The notes beneath the pieces were generated by a model. That model was not told the DNA's origin. It saw only the letters and a list, made by a program, of their open reading frames with translations, and made no database searches. Shown here piece after piece: positions 61,357 through 64,000 of a DNA stretch of 64,000 nt. This DNA comes from an uncultured Lachnospiraceae bacterium (GTDB lineage Bacteria; Bacillota; Clostridia; Lachnospirales; Lachnospiraceae). Location of the stretch: the NCBI GenBank assembly GCA_910588875.1, contig CAJURT010000002.1:62001-126000 (forward strand), given 5' to 3'. The position numbers were made by a program, and so were the translations under genes. Within the stretch, counting starts at the first letter, position 1, and each line of letters begins with the position of its first letter.

Positions 61357-61571
61357 CCCTGTATCCTCCTTTTTATCTTGATATACTCACAAAGTCAGGC
61401 ACAAAGAGACTCCGGAAGTACATCTTGCGGGGCTGGCTGAATGGCTCGTGCCCCATTTGTCTTTTCCCCTCAGCAGGTAATATTATATATACAAAATAGC
61501 ATAACAAATGTCTGTTTGCAACCATTTTTTTGTCATCTTTCTATTATAATATCTGCCTCTAAGCCTGGCCA

Positions 61572-61600
61572 TTGATTTTTTCCCGATTCATTGCTACAAT
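61572..61600 (+). promoter_or_regulatory. promoter of the second YhcH-family gene
   Basis: TTGATT (61572-61577), a 17-bp spacer and TACAAT (61595-61600) lie 40 nt before the ATG at 61641. This excludes the in-frame upstream start at 61572. The rest of the AT-rich intergenic region 61357-61571 must hold the promoter of the leftward paralog, but I see no clear match. Confidence 0.65.
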
Positions 61601-61640
61601 GGAAAAATCCTACCATATTATTCAGCAAAGGAGAATTCAC

Positions 61641-62147
61641 ATGATTTACGGAAACATACACAATGCCATGGTTGACCGGCAAATCGCCGCACTTCCCAAA
61701 GCCCTGCAGAGTGCCATCCGGTATTTAAAAGATACGGATCTTGCTGCCCATGAGCCGGGGAAATTTGACATCGAATTAGACGGGGTTCCCATGGTTCTGC
61801 AGGTTTTGGATCTCACCACCTCTCCCAGGGAGACTTTGCGCCCGGAAATCCACCGCAAAAATATCGATGTCCAGTTTCTGGCCGCAGGCGGCCCGGAGCG
61901 GGCCGGGTATTACAGCGACGACGGCAGCAACCAGGTAGATGAAGACCTTTTGGACACTCCCCGCGACATTTTATTCTATCGCAATAACCCTTCCGCCCCG
62001 GAGGGAACCATTGAGATGACCGTGGGAACCTATGCCATCTATTTTCCATGGGATGTGCACATTCCGGCCATACAGTCCGGCGGCGCTTCTGCCCCTATCC
62101 GGAAAATTGTGGTGAAGGTGCCGGTAGATGCTGCCCTGCAGGGATAA
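61641..62147 (+). CDS. second YhcH/YjgK/YiaL family protein
   Basis: The 168-residue protein begins MIYGNI with AAGGAG upstream. Metal-site candidates are EIHRKNIDVQFL near residue 71 and WDVHIPAI near 137. It is clearly diverged from the paralog at 60904-61356: only the motif positions match by eye. Two such genes back to back suggest paired roles on one carbohydrate, but no transporter is adjacent. Confidence 0.88.
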   Translation: MIYGNIHNAMVDRQIAALPKALQSAIRYLKDTDLAAHEPGKFDIELDGVPMVLQVLDLTTSPRETLRPEIHRKNIDVQFLAAGGPERAGYYSDDGSNQVDEDLLDTPRDILFYRNNPSAPEGTIEMTVGTYAIYFPWDVHIPAIQSGGASAPIRKIVVKVPVDAALQG

Positions 62148-62168
62148 TACGGCAGCGGCATGACAGCA

Positions 62169-62206
62169 AAAGCAGCGGTGGAAGCTTCTGCTTCTTCCGC
62201 TGCTTT
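62169..62206. terminator. hairpin between converging YhcH-2 and MBL genes
   Basis: AAAGCAGCGG (62169-62178) pairs with CCGCTGCTTT (62197-62206), with an extra inner GAAG/CTTC pairing. U-runs are short (three), so termination may be weak. Confidence 0.6.
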
Positions 62207-62216
62207 CCTGATATGG

Positions 62217-63500
62217 TCACGGCGCTGTTTTCTTCGCACTGGCAATCAGGTAATGCCTTGCATTTGCCGAAGTCATCTGCTTTGCCCTTCCAAGCAATGC
62301 CTGTCTCTTTAGTTCCCTACAGGACACCTGTCCTTCTCTGCCGGATTTATCGGCTTCCGACTCCTCTTCCTCTGTCAATTCCAGAAGCTGCAGTGCCATC
62401 TGGTATTCCTCCCGGGCCAAACAGGACTGTATCTTCTCCACCAGCTTTGCCTGCCCAATCAACTCCCGAAGAACCCGGTAATACTCTTTATCGCTTACCG
62501 GCATCAGTTCGGCGGGGTTTCCGTCAAACCACCCCACATACCCGCAGTAAATGCTCTTTACCGACCACTCCACCGTGCCATAGTATTCCCCTAAATACTC
62601 CTTATCCCGATATTTTTCAGGAAGTTTCACCTGCTTTGCGGCTTCCTTCATTCCCATCCCCTTATTGAGGCACTCCAGGGTCTCTAAAAGCACATATTCA
62701 ATGGCATCCCGGAAAGTTCCAACCTGCTCTTGTACCAGTTCTTTCCCGATCAGAGGCCTGGTATGTCCCGGCAGAAGCGCCTCTGCCCCATAGGAAAGGA
62801 TTTCATCCAACGCCTCCACCCAGGCTGCAACATCCCGGTACTGGGTACCCCGGATGGCATACAGGTTCGGCCAGCATCCGTAATAATTGTCACCGGTACA
62901 GATGACCTTATCCTCCTCCAGCCAAAGGAAAATCTGATCGTCCGTCTCTCCGGCTGCGCTGACCAGCTTCATCCTCACACCGTCAATTACCCTCTCCACC
63001 TCCTTCTCCTGGTAGAGGGTAGTTGGCGGGATCGGGTCATTATTGCCCTTTCCCACAATCCTCCCTTCACGGATGCCAATCCCCTGGCTAAGAAACTCCT
63101 CCTCCGTCAAATCGTAACCAAACTGGAAGGCTCCCCTCTGGTTCAGCACATCGTTCAGGCGGCTGTAATATTTTAGTGCCGGTTTTTGGGGAGCAAAGGC
63201 AATGACCTCCTCCACTGTATCCCTAAAAACCCCCGCCCCGCCCCGATGGTCGGGATGCCCATGGGTATAGATAATGGTGCGCACCGGTTTGTCCGTCAGC
63301 CCTGCCAGTTCTGCCTTTAAATCTTCCGCATAGCCCGGGCTGTCCAATGCGTCAATCAAAATAACAGAAGTGTTTCCTATAATGGCGACGGCATTGCTAT
63401 GCCCATACCCCAGAAAATGGTAAATGCGGCCGTTAACCTTAGTCAAGGTTTTCTGGTAATTCGCCTCGGTAAAATCCTTTAATTTCTCCTCGCCTGTCAT
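62217..63500 (-). CDS. alkylsulfatase-like metallo-beta-lactamase-fold hydrolase
   Basis: The 427-residue enzyme has the dinuclear metal motif THGHPDHRGG near residue 80, then AGETDDQI, CTGDN and LLPGHTRP as later ligands. A YVGWFDGNPAEL segment follows, typical of the SdsA/YjcS alkylsulfatase dimerisation domain. Classical alkylsulfatases are about 650 residues, so this is a short version without the C-terminal SCP2-like domain. There is no signal peptide, suggesting a cytoplasmic hydrolase. The physiological substrate is unknown. GGGGG precedes the ATG. Confidence 0.85.
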   Translation of the reverse strand: MTGEEKLKDFTEANYQKTLTKVNGRIYHFLGYGHSNAVAIIGNTSVILIDALDSPGYAEDLKAELAGLTDKPVRTIIYTHGHPDHRGGAGVFRDTVEEVIAFAPQKPALKYYSRLNDVLNQRGAFQFGYDLTEEEFLSQGIGIREGRIVGKGNNDPIPPTTLYQEKEVERVIDGVRMKLVSAAGETDDQIFLWLEEDKVICTGDNYYGCWPNLYAIRGTQYRDVAAWVEALDEILSYGAEALLPGHTRPLIGKELVQEQVGTFRDAIEYVLLETLECLNKGMGMKEAAKQVKLPEKYRDKEYLGEYYGTVEWSVKSIYCGYVGWFDGNPAELMPVSDKEYYRVLRELIGQAKLVEKIQSCLAREEYQMALQLLELTEEEESEADKSGREGQVSCRELKRQALLGRAKQMTSANARHYLIASAKKTAP

Positions 63501-63541
63501 GATGTTCCCCCTCTTTGGCCTTTATGAATATAAATAAGAAT

Positions 63542-63574
63542 CCTGCTTTGCAGGCCGGGCATAGTATTATGCCC
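63542..63574 (-). terminator. two consecutive hairpins upstream of the MBL gene
   Basis: GGGCATA/TATGCCC (63557-63563 with 63568-63574) and CCTGC/GCAGG (63542-63546 with 63550-63554) follow one another leftwards. The second is followed by ATTCTTATTT. This could terminate or attenuate transcription coming from the right. Confidence 0.45.
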
Positions 63575-63651
63575 CTGCCCACTGAGGATATCATACCTCT
63601 ATCCGGAGAAAACGTAAAGTAGGCACTTTGCAGTAACCACTCCCCTGTCTG

Positions 63652-63774
63652 TTACCGCACGCCACCTTCCCCCTCATTGACTAGTACATAGGTGCTTAAG
63701 ACTCCGATTTTCTGCGGAAATCCCTCAATCTCCAATGTGGCATCTCCCAGCTTAACCTTACTTTGTTTGTGATT
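63652..63774 (-). pseudogene. possible decayed coding remnant
   Basis: A 40-codon open stretch without a start codon encodes a protein-like sequence (KLGDATLEIEGFPQKIGVLS, then a VLVNEGEG tail) ending in TAA. It resembles a C-terminal gene fragment but I cannot name the parent. It lies in the 341-nt gap between the MBL gene (63500) and the partial oxidoreductase (63842), downstream of a promoter-like sequence. It could be chance, or an untranslated leader. Confidence 0.3.
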
Positions 63775-63805
63775 TTATACATTTTATTCTTATGTTTTTC
63801 CATGC

Positions 63806-63833
63806 ATTATAAATAAGGTTCGCTTTATTGTAA
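63806..63833 (-). promoter_or_regulatory. leftward promoter upstream of the MBL gene
   Basis: Read leftwards: TTACAA (63828-63833), a 16-bp spacer, TATAAT (63806-63811), about 300 nt before the MBL start. It would produce a long leader containing the possible remnant and the two hairpins. Confidence 0.5.
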
Positions 63834-63841
63834 CCATTTAA

Positions 63842-64000
63842 TTACTTTTGCTTTTCCCCCAAACTTGCTTTAAATACTTCTTCGTCTACAGGAAGAACAA
63901 GCTTTTGCCCCTGCCAGGATGAAAGATAGGCGCCGTTCGTCATGGCTACTGCTTTCAGGCCCTCATATCCGTCTGCAATCAGAGGAACCCCTGTCAGCAG
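63842..64000 (-). CDS. C-terminus of a probable Gfo/Idh/MocA oxidoreductase (partial)
   Basis: The last 52 codons of a leftward gene enter from the right edge: TGVPLIADGYEGLKAVAMTN, a Ser-Trp-Gln segment, then VLPVDEEVF and a Lys-rich tail ending in TAA. The pattern GYEGLKAVAMTNGAYLS followed by a proline and acidic end is typical of the C-terminus of sugar-type Gfo/Idh/MocA NAD(P)-dependent dehydrogenases. With only the tail visible, the substrate cannot be judged. Confidence 0.7.
   Translation of the reverse strand: MLTGVPLIADGYEGLKAVAMTNGAYLSSWQGQKLVLPVDEEVFKASLGEKQK

Overview
The window looks like a chromosomal segment of a spore-forming member of the Firmicutes, most likely a Lachnospiraceae/Clostridia relative. 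The evidence is moderate GC content, A/G-rich ribosome-binding sites, TTG and GTG starts, a germination protease (gpr), a GerMN lipoprotein, and the Firmicutes-type ireB-ruvX-DUF1292 and comEC-holA-rpsT neighbourhoods. I see no tRNA, rRNA, insertion sequence, prophage or CRISPR array. Most genes read leftwards (- strand).

1-10.9 kb is a housekeeping run read leftwards from a promoter before ireB: ireB, ruvX, DUF1292, a Fur-family regulator, RNase J, a shortened MltG-like protein, an O-methyltransferase and a U32 protein (probable TrmR/TrhP wobble-uridine modification pair), a YdcF-like protein, an M16C peptidase and era. A long bidirectional terminator closes it. 10.9-20 kb holds RNA modification and sulfur transfer (mtaB, thiI with its cysteine desulfurase, rsmE, prmA), gpr, a Crh-like HPr, rpsT, a small XRE regulator and holA. 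20-28.5 kb holds a BI-1 membrane protein, comEC, a GerMN lipoprotein, a histidine kinase with no adjacent response regulator, DegV and an ABC exporter. 28.6-31.7 kb has a two-gene membrane pair (zinc ribbon; NERD-like) and gpmI.

31.8-53.4 kb is the accessory core. Three consecutive genes encode exported surface proteins of 695, 1415 and 4131 residues: a cell-wall-binding DUF6273-like protein, a cell-wall-binding GLUG/Ig-like protein, and a giant SpaA/Cna-B adhesin with a C-terminal membrane anchor but no LPXTG signal. They appear to be driven by one promoter at 53400-53428, with three phased 11-bp repeats upstream and a leader of about 310 nt containing four consecutive hairpins. The giant gene overlaps by 95 nt a gene for a Tet(M)/EF-G-like GTPase fused to a Rae1/YacP-like NYN endoribonuclease domain. 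This fusion is the most unusual protein in the window.

53.5-64 kb holds galE, a cyclase/ketopantoate-reductase pair, an operon pairing a GAF/HD-GYP protein with a CHASE2 class III adenylate cyclase, a lysine-rich coiled-coil protein of unknown function, two divergent YhcH-family proteins, an alkylsulfatase-like metallo-hydrolase, and the 3' end of a probable Gfo/Idh/MocA oxidoreductase running off the right edge. Functions are read from motifs and neighbourhood by eye; no database search was possible.
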